In this document: positions 1 to 8,153 of the stretch, one piece after another
Layout of the letters: each line of letters begins with the position of its first letter
How positions within the stretch are numbered: position 1 is the stretch's first letter
Origin: Bacteroidetes bacterium UBA1941
GTDB taxonomy: Bacteria > Bacteroidota > Bacteroidia > Chitinophagales > LD1
NCBI GenBank assembly: GCA_002336805.1
Contig: DDEZ01000008.1
Span: 140,887-187,601, forward strand
DNA: 46,715 bases
Reading direction: 5' to 3'
Position numbers and translations under genes: made by a program
Notes under the pieces: generated by a model
What the model was told of the DNA's origin: nothing
Seen by the model: the letters and a program-made list of their open reading frames with translations, nothing else
The model's database searches: none

Positions 1-25
1 ATCGGTTCGACTCCGATATTCTCCA
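1..25 (+). tRNA. 3' part of a tRNA, truncated by the window edge
   Basis: Positions 1-5 (ATCGG) and 13-17 (CCGAT) form a five-pair T stem around the seven-base loop TTCGACT, the canonical T-loop. Then come seven acceptor-strand bases (18-24, ATTCTCC) and a discriminator A at 25. CCA is not encoded after the discriminator. The 5' end should read GGAGAAT and lies outside the window, as does the anticodon, so the amino acid cannot be assigned. A terminator follows directly. Confidence 0.85.
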
Positions 26-26
26 C

Positions 27-52
27 AAAGCTCCTGTTACGGGAGCTTTTTT
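27..52. terminator. Rho-independent terminator after the tRNA
   Basis: AAAGCTCC (27-34) pairs perfectly with GGAGCTTT (42-49) around a seven-base loop, and the T run continues to 52. It ends the tRNA transcript. It touches the stop codon (51-53) of the minus-strand TPR gene, so it may work in both directions. Confidence 0.85.
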
Positions 53-788
53 ATTTTCCCTCGCAATAGTCTTTGATATACTGGTCTGCCTCTTTGCTGC
101 CACGCAGCCGGGCCTGGTGAAAGTCTGCACAGGCGGCATCCTGATCTTCCATACCGGCCTCGGCCATGCCACGTATCAGGTAGGCACGGTCATTCTTCGG
201 GTCATCGTGCAGTACGCGATTGAGGTCCATCTTAGCGTCTGTGAAGCGATGTAGTTTAGCTAGTATGGTACCGCGATTGAGGTAGGCGCGCGGATAGGTA
301 GTATCCAGCATGATGGCCACATCCAGATCCATGAGTGCCTCGTTGTACTTTTTCACATCACCATAGGTAGTACCCCGGCTGAAATACCCCCGGCTGAAAA
401 CGGGATCTAACGCTATGGTACGTGTATAGTCCACTATAGCTGAGTCAAAGCGCTGCAATTTGACGAGGGTATTGCCGCGATTGTAGTATGCCTCCTTATA
501 TAGGGAGTCATATTTGATAGCCAGAGAGTAGTCCTTTACAGCCGCGTCATATTCATGCAGCGCAGATTTGGCATTTCCCCTATTGTAATATGCCTTTGCA
601 AACCGGGGCTCCAGCGTGATGACTTTATCCAGATCGGCTATGGAGCCTTTGTAGTCATGCGTCTGAGCCTTGGCATTACTGCTTTCAAAAAGCTGCTGCG
701 CGGTCTGGCCGTAGCACCGCGCACAGCCACTATAGCAGAGCACAAAAAGTATAGTAAATACGAAGCGATGCACAAGCCTACCGTTCAT
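51..788 (-). CDS. Exported TPR-repeat protein
   Basis: This 245-residue protein has an N-terminal hydrophobic signal (about residues 8-24) followed by roughly six tetratricopeptide repeats, visible as recurrent 'A.A.YNRG......Y..A..D....I..DP' units from about residue 30 to 235. The sequence LCYSGC near residues 17-22 could be a degenerate lipobox, but the -3 residue is poor, so cleavage by signal peptidase I is also possible. TPR arrays are protein-protein docking surfaces; no catalytic domain is present, so the partner is unknown. The ATG at 786-788 is well placed. The gene is convergent with the upstream tRNA, whose terminator abuts its stop codon. Function beyond scaffolding cannot be inferred. 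Confidence 0.8.
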   Translation of the reverse strand: MNGRLVHRFVFTILFVLCYSGCARCYGQTAQQLFESSNAKAQTHDYKGSIADLDKVITLEPRFAKAYYNRGNAKSALHEYDAAVKDYSLAIKYDSLYKEAYYNRGNTLVKLQRFDSAIVDYTRTIALDPVFSRGYFSRGTTYGDVKKYNEALMDLDVAIMLDTTYPRAYLNRGTILAKLHRFTDAKMDLNRVLHDDPKNDRAYLIRGMAEAGMEDQDAACADFHQARLRGSKEADQYIKDYCEGK

Positions 789-880
789 GATAACAATCCT
801 TAAACATGCTGATAATTTGCCACAATAGGAAAATCCGTGGGCGCATCTTTCGTCGTTTATACCATTGCAAAAGCTCCGCT

Positions 881-1876
881 ATGTACAAGAAAATATCGCT
901 CAAACCTTATCCTAACGGCTGGTACGTTTTAGCCAACTCCGATGAAGTGAAAACGGGAGACATCCTGACCAGGCAGTTTGTAGGTAAGGAACTGGTCATA
1001 TTCCGGACTGCATCCGGGCAGATAGCCATATCTGATGCGTACTGCCCGCATATGGGCGGCCACTTTGGCTACGGCGGATCTGTGGAGGGTGAATCTATCA
1101 AATGCCCCTTCCATCATTTCTGTTTTGATACCAAAGGGGACTGCACGGCTACCGGCTACGGCACTAAGCCCTCTCCAAAGCTGAAGCTACCCATCTGGCA
1201 CTCCCGTGAGCGTAATGGATTTATACTCGTGTACTATGATGAGCACGGCAATGCACCGATATGGGAAGTGCCGGACATAGATCAGACAGGTTGGAATAAA
1301 ACTATCACCCGCGACTATGAACTGGAGAGCCACCCACAGGAGACTACAGAAAATAGCGTAGACATAGGCCACTTCACCGTAGTACATGGCTACAGCAATG
1401 TAAAGCAGCTCAAAGACCTGATGCTGAGTGGTCACTATCTCAATACCCGCTATGCCATGACGCGGCAGGGTACCCTACTCAGCCGCAAGGGTACGCTGTC
1501 TACTGAGTTTGACGTGCATGTGTATGGGCTCGGATACTCTTATGTAGAGGTAGATATACCAGCGCTGGGGCTCAAGACCAGGCAGTTCGTCTTCCCTACG
1601 CCGCTGGGAGATGGCCGGATCAATCTCAAGATAGGCATGAGCGTAAAGTATATAGATAAACCCTCCACTGTGCATCCCCTGCTATCTCTGGTGCCCGCAC
1701 CGGTATTTAACCGTATCGTATCTCAGCAGGCATTCAAGGGCTATGCGCATGATGTGAGCCAGGACTTCAAAATATGGCAAAACAAGATCTACATAGACCC
1801 GCCTGTGCTGGCCAAGGGTGACGGGCCTGTAGCACAATACAGGATATGGAGCCAGCAGTTTTACTACCCGGACTAG
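881..1876 (+). CDS. Rieske [2Fe-2S] non-heme iron oxygenase
   Basis: The 331-residue protein has an N-terminal Rieske domain with C55-P-H57 and C75-P-F-H78 as cluster ligands. Its C-terminal catalytic domain carries N158-S-V-D161-I-G-H164-F-T-V-V-H169, the D-x2-H-x4-H motif that binds mononuclear iron. The arrangement resembles steroid-type Rieske oxygenases (KshA, DAF-36/Neverland), so a sterol-like or other hydrophobic substrate is plausible but unproven. The open frame extends to 806, but the extra 25 residues look like translated leader. The ATG at 881 starts directly before 'KKISLKPYPNGW', where family members begin. No reductase or ferredoxin gene lies nearby. It overlaps the convergent gene at 1873 by a few bases. 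Confidence 0.9.
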   Translation: MYKKISLKPYPNGWYVLANSDEVKTGDILTRQFVGKELVIFRTASGQIAISDAYCPHMGGHFGYGGSVEGESIKCPFHHFCFDTKGDCTATGYGTKPSPKLKLPIWHSRERNGFILVYYDEHGNAPIWEVPDIDQTGWNKTITRDYELESHPQETTENSVDIGHFTVVHGYSNVKQLKDLMLSGHYLNTRYAMTRQGTLLSRKGTLSTEFDVHVYGLGYSYVEVDIPALGLKTRQFVFPTPLGDGRINLKIGMSVKYIDKPSTVHPLLSLVPAPVFNRIVSQQAFKGYAHDVSQDFKIWQNKIYIDPPVLAKGDGPVAQYRIWSQQFYYPD

Positions 1877-2286
1877 ATGCGTGAGATGCCGGACACTTTG
1901 GTAAAGATGCCACCCGTGATCAGATAGACCGCGCTCAGCCCTGTCCTGAAACCCAAAGGTATCAGGTACCATATGCTACGCTGCTGCGGCAGGAAGTACC
2001 GGGTAAACTCAGGGCGCGACTCCAGCAGTGTGAGCATGATGAAAATACGTTTGCGGAGCGGCGACTGAGGGTGGGTCACTGCCAGGCCACTATCCACCAG
2101 TTTCATATAGAAGGACGAGCGCAACATGGCATCCCAGGTGCGCTGCTGGTCTGGCGTGAGGATAGCAAAGAGCTCCTGCACAGCCGCCGTATAGTGCTGT
2201 ACGGTAGCCTCGGGGCAGTCCTCCCCTATCAGGTAGCGCGAGAGTTTCTGCGCCTCGCCAGGTGCTATATAGAGTGGCTCTCTCAT
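1873..2286 (-). CDS. Unknown 137-aa protein, end of glycan operon
   Basis: I do not recognise a family. The protein is largely helical by composition and has a hydrophobic stretch near its C-terminus ('YLIPLGFRTGLSAVYLITGGIFTKV', about residues 107-131) that could be one membrane segment. Its ATG overlaps the stop codon of the upstream polysaccharide deacetylase by 4 bases (ATGA), which implies translational coupling and membership of the same operon as the GT2 and TMTC-like genes. Its own stop overlaps the end of the convergent Rieske gene. The operon context suggests a role in surface glycan or glycoprotein synthesis; this is inference only. Confidence 0.7.
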   Translation of the reverse strand: MREPLYIAPGEAQKLSRYLIGEDCPEATVQHYTAAVQELFAILTPDQQRTWDAMLRSSFYMKLVDSGLAVTHPQSPLRKRIFIMLTLLESRPEFTRYFLPQQRSIWYLIPLGFRTGLSAVYLITGGIFTKVSGISRI

Positions 2287-3116
2287 GCTTTGATCTTTGA
2301 GGCGAGATAGTGGTCGTAGCGCATCACTACGGCACCGGTCTGCTCTATCAGGTTTTCTGCCTTGGAGAAAACCTTACCACGGTTCACGTACATGAGCCAG
2401 TTCAGCGCCTTACTATCATTCATGTGCGGATGCATAAATGGCTCCTGATCTGTATCTACATCATACGGGTGAAAGTAACTAAGAACAGCGCCTCCTTTTG
2501 CAAAGGTAGCGCGAGCCTGGCTATTGAGTATAAAAGATGGAAAGAACCTGAAATACACGCCGCCACCAAATGGCACCTTGACAGGCCAGCTACCGATATT
2601 CATAGGTAGCTCGTAGATGCCATCATAGATACCTTCTCCTTTAAACTCAGGCCAGCCGAACAGTGGATTGGTAGACGGCAGCACAGAGCTGGAATAGGTG
2701 AATCCAAACTCACGCAGTACGCCGTAGGCCCATCGGCTCTGCTCAGTCATAGAGAAAGTCGGCGCACGAAAGCCTTTCACAGCAGTGGCTCCAAGGCCCG
2801 TAAGCGTAGTCAGGAAGTTCTCACAGTCCGTGCGAAACTGATCGGCTGTCATCTTGGTCAGATGTATATGAGTATCCGTGTGGCAGGCCGTCTCATGGCC
2901 ACGACGAATGATCTCGCGGATCAGATCCGGATAGTCACGGGCAGTCTTGCCGACTATAAAGAAGGTTGCCTTAGATTGGATCTTATCCAGCCAGTCCAGG
3001 TATTTCAGCGTATTGGCAGGCACGGCCTCGCGGTACTGATGACCGCCGGGTATGAAGTCACGGACGTCCTCCAGATCGATGCTAAAGAGAAATACATTGG
3101 CCGGAGACGCACTCAT
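2283..3116 (-). CDS. Polysaccharide deacetylase (NodB-like)
   Basis: The 277-residue protein matches the NodB-homology carbohydrate esterase 4 fold. The catalytic aspartate lies in FSIDLED (D14), the metal ligands in H79-T-D-T-H83, a conserved arginine motif reads GFRAPTFS (about residue 116) and a late motif is HPYD. The spacing resembles the deacetylases of exopolysaccharide loci. It should remove N-acetyl groups from a hexosamine-containing glycan. No signal peptide is obvious, so action on a lipid-linked intermediate in the cytoplasm is possible. It overlaps by 4 bases both the upstream GT2 gene and the downstream small gene, a tight operon arrangement. Confidence 0.9.
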   Translation of the reverse strand: MSASPANVFLFSIDLEDVRDFIPGGHQYREAVPANTLKYLDWLDKIQSKATFFIVGKTARDYPDLIREIIRRGHETACHTDTHIHLTKMTADQFRTDCENFLTTLTGLGATAVKGFRAPTFSMTEQSRWAYGVLREFGFTYSSSVLPSTNPLFGWPEFKGEGIYDGIYELPMNIGSWPVKVPFGGGVYFRFFPSFILNSQARATFAKGGAVLSYFHPYDVDTDQEPFMHPHMNDSKALNWLMYVNRGKVFSKAENLIEQTGAVVMRYDHYLASKIKA

Positions 3117-3997
3117 TTTTTCACCATCATTTTGCGCATCTGAGATAGCTGCTCAGTGACCAGGCCCAGCATAAAGAAGATAAAGCCTGACACTACCAGC
3201 ATACCGGAGCCCGTACTGATACCACCGCCACGGCGGAAGATGTGTATATCCCACGCTACTGCAAATACCACGCAGCAGACTGCTATAGTGAGGAAGATGC
3301 GCATAGGGTTGAAGAGTATCACCACATTGATGATCTCCATGATGGTCTCATAGGCTGTCTTGACATTGATCGTACTATCTCCGGCTACGCGCGGCTTGAT
3401 GCGGATAGGCTCCTCCAGTACGCGGTGGCGCTGGCTGATAAAGACCAGCGCAATGATATCGCTATAGGCCATCGTATCAGGGCACAGCACAATATATTTG
3501 CGGGCCAGCTCTGTGCTGTAGATCTTCATACCAGAGTTGATATCATAGATATCCATCGGCATGAGGAAGCGGGCGATGCCGCGTATGATTGATTTGCCCA
3601 AGCCACGGAAGGCCGAAGCCTCTGCCTGCCCCTTGCGGCTGCCTACTATCATGTCTGCGTCCTTTTCTACCACTAGTTTGAATAGCTTATCTACATCATC
3701 CAGGTAGTGCTGGCCATCGGCGTCTATGGTGATCACATAATCAGTCTCCGCAGCCTGTATACCAGACTTGATAGCGCCACCGTAGCCGCGGTTCACCTTG
3801 TGGTTTACCACCTTGCAGCGAGGCTCATTGGCAAAGTGCTCCTGCAGCATTATAAGCGAACCATCGCGCGATCCGTCATTGGTGATCACGAGGCGGTAGT
3901 CGCGCTCATTCACAAAACGGATCAGCTCCGGCAGGACTACCGGCAGGCTCTCCGCTTCATTGTAGCATGGTATGACTATGGATAGGGTGGGTTTCAA
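3113..3997 (-). CDS. DPM1-like family 2 glycosyltransferase with two C-terminal TM helices
   Basis: The GT-A domain (about residues 1-220) contains PCYNEAE (10-16), NDGS (40-43) and the metal-binding D92-A-D94 in IDADGQH. Two hydrophobic segments follow (about 232-252 and 262-282). This is the architecture of polyprenyl-phosphate hexose synthases (dolichol-phosphate mannose synthase, GtrB, ArnC), which move a sugar from a nucleotide donor to a lipid phosphate at the cytoplasmic face. The gene starts 6 bases after the stop of a TMTC-like GT-C protein and overlaps the deacetylase by 4 bases. A sensible reading is that it makes the lipid-linked donor used by the TMTC-like proteins. The sugar identity cannot be read from sequence. 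Confidence 0.9.
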   Translation of the reverse strand: MKPTLSIVIPCYNEAESLPVVLPELIRFVNERDYRLVITNDGSRDGSLIMLQEHFANEPRCKVVNHKVNRGYGGAIKSGIQAAETDYVITIDADGQHYLDDVDKLFKLVVEKDADMIVGSRKGQAEASAFRGLGKSIIRGIARFLMPMDIYDINSGMKIYSTELARKYIVLCPDTMAYSDIIALVFISQRHRVLEEPIRIKPRVAGDSTINVKTAYETIMEIINVVILFNPMRIFLTIAVCCVVFAVAWDIHIFRRGGGISTGSGMLVVSGFIFFMLGLVTEQLSQMRKMMVKK

Positions 3998-4003
3998 TGT
4001 CTG

Positions 4004-6055
4004 TTATTTTTGCTCCTTCAAACCTTTCTCGGCCAGTGCCAGGTTGTTTTTGGCCAGCTGTGATGATGGGTCCAGTTGTATTGCTTTTAGCAATGCCTCG
4101 CGGGCCTCTTTGTACTTCTTCATGATATTGTATGCCGAGCCGATATTATTGTACGCGGCGGCATAGTCGGGCTTCAGCTCCAGTGCCTTCTGCGCAGCGT
4201 CTACACAGCCCTGGTAGTCTCCGGCATTGTAGTATTGCAGGGAGAGGTTGAGATAGTTATCGGCAGACTTGGTGGTCTCTGCAGTTTCTTTAGCTACATC
4301 CAGCATAGACTTGCCTGAGGAAGCTAACTTGAGGTATTGCCCGGCCTGAGCGTCTGAAGGCGAGATGGCGAGTGTAGAGTTTGCGACCTTCTTGAGTTCC
4401 TCAAAGCGCTTCTGGGCATATAATAACTCCATGAGCATATAGCGGCTATCCAGATTGGCGCCGGACATATCCAGTACGGTATTCAGCATCTTGATGGCCT
4501 CATCATTACGTCCCTGATTTTTCAGGAAGCGGGCGTAGTAGTAGTATGAGCCAGGATAAAGATTACCACCTCTGTAGACACCTGCCTTGAAATACTCCTC
4601 CGCCTCTTCTTTCTTGCCTAGCGACTCTTTGAGTATGGCCATATTCACATTGAGGTAGGCATAGTTTGGCCAATGCTCCAGGCCACGGCTGTAGTAGCGC
4701 TCGGCTCCCTTCAGGTCACCTTTGCGCATCAGTGCCAGACCATAGTTCATCAGGCCACGGCCATTCGTAGGAGATTTCAGCGTACAGTCATACCAGAGGT
4801 TATCATCATTGCGCCATACCTCATTGCGTGTATGGGTGCCATAGGCGTAGCCAGACAGCAGCACCATGAGAAAGGCATAAAAGGTCCACTTGACGCCCTC
4901 TGTAGGCGGCCAGGCCTTTGCCACCAGCCTTACTATCAGGTACAGTGACCATACCACAGCGAGCGACAGACCCACAAAAGGGAAGAACATCCTGTGATCA
5001 TTGGTCACCTCAGAGAATGCGACGATAGACGTAGGAACATTGGCCAGGAGAAACCATGACAGACCAAAAGCGATAGGCCTTGTCACCTTATGCTCAGATG
5101 TGATGATAATGAGTATGATCGTGAAAAGCAGGAAGGCGTAACCGAGGATAGCGTAGGGATCAGCGGCGGATCTGAAAATCACCCAATCGGTATCTGCCGT
5201 CAGATGCACCGGTGCAAACCAGGCTGTGAAATAATAGAAGATGATGTATGGCTGTGTGAGGCGGTACATCCATGTCTCTGCCTGTCCTTCAACATAGGTA
5301 GATGGCTGCATCTTGCTCACAAACAGGTAACCAGCCACGCACACTACCAGCGCCACTGCGGCAGGCAGGATGAGTTTGCCCAGCTCCTTGCTGCGGCTCG
5401 TCAGGATAGCTATGTACCCGGCATCTGCCTCAAAGAGTACCATATAGCACACCAGCAGCGGGCCAAACATGAGGGCAGATGGCTTGGTCAGAATGCCTAT
5501 GACTACCGGTATCAGGTAGAGGAAGAATTTGCGGCTCACCGGTGATACTGCATACATGACAAGGCCCAGCACTACAAAGAAAGTAGAGAGCGAGTCACCA
5601 CGCTGAATGATATAGTTGATAGTCTCGGCGCATACAGGGTGCAGCATAAACCAGGCTACCGCAAAGAGCGCTGCCCAGTCACGGTATTTATCATCAAAAG
5701 CTGCGATGGACAAGATACGGCTGAAGAGGACAAACATCAGTACGCCGAGCAGGATGAAGAAAGTAAAACTGGTCACGTGAAAAGGCACCATATTCTTCAG
5801 GTCATCGCTGAAGTGGTAATCTATGGCCAGCGTGGTGGTCAGCACGGGGCGGTAAGACTGATTTGGCGGCAGAGAGCTAGAGGTGGTGCCGTCTTTGAAA
5901 AAGAGGGGTATATTCTTCAGGTCCCTGATATAGGCATTGTTTTCTATCGTATGTGCATCGTCAAAATGCAGAGACCCCTGAAAATGATTTGAGTAGGTGA
6001 TGCCCACGGCCATCATCACAGCTGCCAGCACCATCCATATCGTCCACTTGCTCAT
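4004..6055 (-). CDS. TMTC-like membrane glycosyltransferase with C-terminal TPRs (copy 1)
   Basis: The 683-residue protein has about ten hydrophobic segments in residues 1-420, then five to seven TPRs to the C-terminus. Near the N-terminus it has HFDDAHTIENN (F31-D32-D33) and NQSYRP (about 65-70), then W..LHPV.AE...YI.QRGD..S, an order of motifs also found in eukaryotic TMTC1-4. Those proteins are GT-C enzymes that transfer mannose from dolichol-phosphate-mannose; the acidic pair in the first loop is the likely catalytic site. TPRs would face the acceptor side. It is a paralogue of the next gene upstream (6153-8153) and precedes the DPM1-like gene by 6 bases. The mannose specificity here is inference; the GT-C/TPR architecture is seen directly. 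Confidence 0.85.
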   Translation of the reverse strand: MSKWTIWMVLAAVMMAVGITYSNHFQGSLHFDDAHTIENNAYIRDLKNIPLFFKDGTTSSSLPPNQSYRPVLTTTLAIDYHFSDDLKNMVPFHVTSFTFFILLGVLMFVLFSRILSIAAFDDKYRDWAALFAVAWFMLHPVCAETINYIIQRGDSLSTFFVVLGLVMYAVSPVSRKFFLYLIPVVIGILTKPSALMFGPLLVCYMVLFEADAGYIAILTSRSKELGKLILPAAVALVVCVAGYLFVSKMQPSTYVEGQAETWMYRLTQPYIIFYYFTAWFAPVHLTADTDWVIFRSAADPYAILGYAFLLFTIILIIITSEHKVTRPIAFGLSWFLLANVPTSIVAFSEVTNDHRMFFPFVGLSLAVVWSLYLIVRLVAKAWPPTEGVKWTFYAFLMVLLSGYAYGTHTRNEVWRNDDNLWYDCTLKSPTNGRGLMNYGLALMRKGDLKGAERYYSRGLEHWPNYAYLNVNMAILKESLGKKEEAEEYFKAGVYRGGNLYPGSYYYYARFLKNQGRNDEAIKMLNTVLDMSGANLDSRYMLMELLYAQKRFEELKKVANSTLAISPSDAQAGQYLKLASSGKSMLDVAKETAETTKSADNYLNLSLQYYNAGDYQGCVDAAQKALELKPDYAAAYNNIGSAYNIMKKYKEAREALLKAIQLDPSSQLAKNNLALAEKGLKEQK

Positions 6056-6152
6056 CTATGTATATCTGTTTTGGCCAAACCTACATGAAATTTGGTTAAA
6101 AATCATGCTCTATAGGCTCTGTGTCAGTACTGCGTGGATATTTTGTACAGGG

Positions 6153-8153
6153 TCATTTATGACCGGTGGCCAGGCCGCGCTCAGCAGCAGCCAGATTGAT
6201 CTGTGCAAACCGTGACTGAGGATCCAGTTTCAGCGCCTGTAGTGCGGCTTGCTTTGCCTCATCGTATCTGCCCAGTTTATTATTGGCGGCAGCCAGATTA
6301 TTATAGCCTTCGGCAAAGTCGGGTTTCAGCTCCAGCGCCTTTTGGGCATTGTCTATGCAGTCCTGATATCGTCCATCACGGTAGGCCTGACCGGAGAGAT
6401 CGAGGTAACTTTCTGCGGTAGCAGGCATGGCTGTCGCAGCAGGTGTGTTGGCTATCAGACTTTGATAGTAGCTGGCCCTGCTATCTCCCGGAGAGACTGT
6501 CAGCACGGCTGCGGTCACCTTGCGCAGTTCCTCTACACGATGTTGCTTATACAGCAGCTCCATGAGCAGCTCACGGCCTTCCACATTGGCGCTGGAGAGC
6601 GCATAGGCTTTGTACAGGATGCTGATCGCCTCATCTACCTGCCCCTGCTGATTGAGGTACATGGCGTAGTAGTAGTAGCAGGGTGGGCAGGACTCACGGC
6701 CGCTCTCCACGGCATGCTTCAGGTACTGCCCCGACTCATCGTCCTTGCCCTGCTCATGCTTTACGATGCCCATATCGAGATTGGCGATAGCGTAGTCTGG
6801 CCTCCGGCGCAGTATCTCTGCAAACTGAGTCTCCGCCTCCGGCAAAGCCTTGCGTCTCAAAAGTGCCAGCCCATAGTCCAGATGTGCCCGCTCGCTCTGC
6901 GGCTCTTTGGCCACGGCATCAGCCCACAGGCTCTCCTCCGTCTGCCACACCAGTGTGCGCTCATAGGCACCATAGGCGTACCCTAGCAGACCGATAGCAC
7001 AGATACCTCCTGCGACATAGTGGGCTACTTTGACTGCCTTAAACCGATGCCCCAATGTATCTACGAGCAGGTAGATAGCCCAAGATACAGCTATAGCGAG
7101 ACCGATATTGGGAAAGAACATCCGGTGGTCGGTGGCCACTTCATTCAGCGCTATCCATGAGGTGGTCAGGTTGGCTATGAGGTACCAGGCGAGGCCAAAG
7201 GCGATAGGACGCGTACGCTCCCGCCTGGCGGCGAAAAAGATAGCAGCCGCCATAGCGACTATAAAGAGATACCCCACCAAAGCCTGCACCGCAAACGGCG
7301 ACTCAAACACCTGCCAGCCATGATCTGCCGCCAGCCACAGCGGGGCAAACCACTCCACAAAGTAAAACCCCAGCACATACGGCTGTGTGAACCGGTACAG
7401 CCACGCATCTCCCCCACCCGGCTGATAGCTGTCTGGGGTCATCGCATTCACCAGCAGGCCTGCGGCGATAGCTGCGACCATTGCAATAACAATTTGAGAC
7501 CATGGGAAAGCCCTAGCCGCTCCTGCTTTCTTTCGCTCGAAGAGCAGGATGTAAGTGAGCAGTAGTAAAGGAAAAACGACCGCGATAGGCTTAGACAAAA
7601 TGCCTAGCAAGACAGGGATAACGTACATGCCGTATTTCCGCGACAGCGGTGATGAAATATAAAGTACCATGCCTAGCACGACAAAGAAAGCAGCCAGCAC
7701 ATCTCCCCGCTGCACGATGTAGCACACCGCCTCTGCACTGACAGGATGCAGCATAAACCAGCCTGTGGCAAAGGCTGCCACGATACCCGCATGCCGCTCA
7801 TCTGCGCTGCTATAGACAGCACGGGTGAGCTGAAACAAACACAAGCCCAGACACAGGAAGATGACAAAGCTCGTGATGTGAAAAGCCAGCGTATCTGCCG
7901 TACCGCCACCGAGCTGATAGTCTATGGCCAGCGTAGTGGTGAGGATAGGCCGGTAGGTCTGATTGCCCGGCTGGGAGCTGGAGGTGGTGCCATCTGTGAA
8001 GAACTGCGGCACATGGCTCAGGTCGCGGATATACGCATTATTGACTATCGTGTGTATATCATCTATATGAAATGCACCATGAAAATGCTCCGAGTACACG
8101 ATAGCCGTGAGTGCCAGGACCATAGCCAGCCCTATCCACTGCAGCTGCCTCAT
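6153..8153 (-). CDS. TMTC-like membrane glycosyltransferase with C-terminal TPRs (copy 2)
   Basis: This 666-residue paralogue of the 4004-6055 gene matches it along the full length: HIDDIHTIVNN (about 29-39), NQTYRP (65-69), 'WFMLHPVSAEAVCYIVQRGD', multiple TM helices to about residue 410, and a TPR tail ending '..LKLDPQSRFAQINLAAAERGL'. Tandem duplication with clear divergence suggests different acceptors or sugars. Its start codon overlaps the stop of tilS by 4 bases, so it is probably co-transcribed with that housekeeping gene. A 97-bp gap separates it from copy 1 and could hold an internal promoter, but I see no clear one. Confidence 0.85.
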   Translation of the reverse strand: MRQLQWIGLAMVLALTAIVYSEHFHGAFHIDDIHTIVNNAYIRDLSHVPQFFTDGTTSSSQPGNQTYRPILTTTLAIDYQLGGGTADTLAFHITSFVIFLCLGLCLFQLTRAVYSSADERHAGIVAAFATGWFMLHPVSAEAVCYIVQRGDVLAAFFVVLGMVLYISSPLSRKYGMYVIPVLLGILSKPIAVVFPLLLLTYILLFERKKAGAARAFPWSQIVIAMVAAIAAGLLVNAMTPDSYQPGGGDAWLYRFTQPYVLGFYFVEWFAPLWLAADHGWQVFESPFAVQALVGYLFIVAMAAAIFFAARRERTRPIAFGLAWYLIANLTTSWIALNEVATDHRMFFPNIGLAIAVSWAIYLLVDTLGHRFKAVKVAHYVAGGICAIGLLGYAYGAYERTLVWQTEESLWADAVAKEPQSERAHLDYGLALLRRKALPEAETQFAEILRRRPDYAIANLDMGIVKHEQGKDDESGQYLKHAVESGRESCPPCYYYYAMYLNQQGQVDEAISILYKAYALSSANVEGRELLMELLYKQHRVEELRKVTAAVLTVSPGDSRASYYQSLIANTPAATAMPATAESYLDLSGQAYRDGRYQDCIDNAQKALELKPDFAEGYNNLAAANNKLGRYDEAKQAALQALKLDPQSRFAQINLAAAERGLATGHK

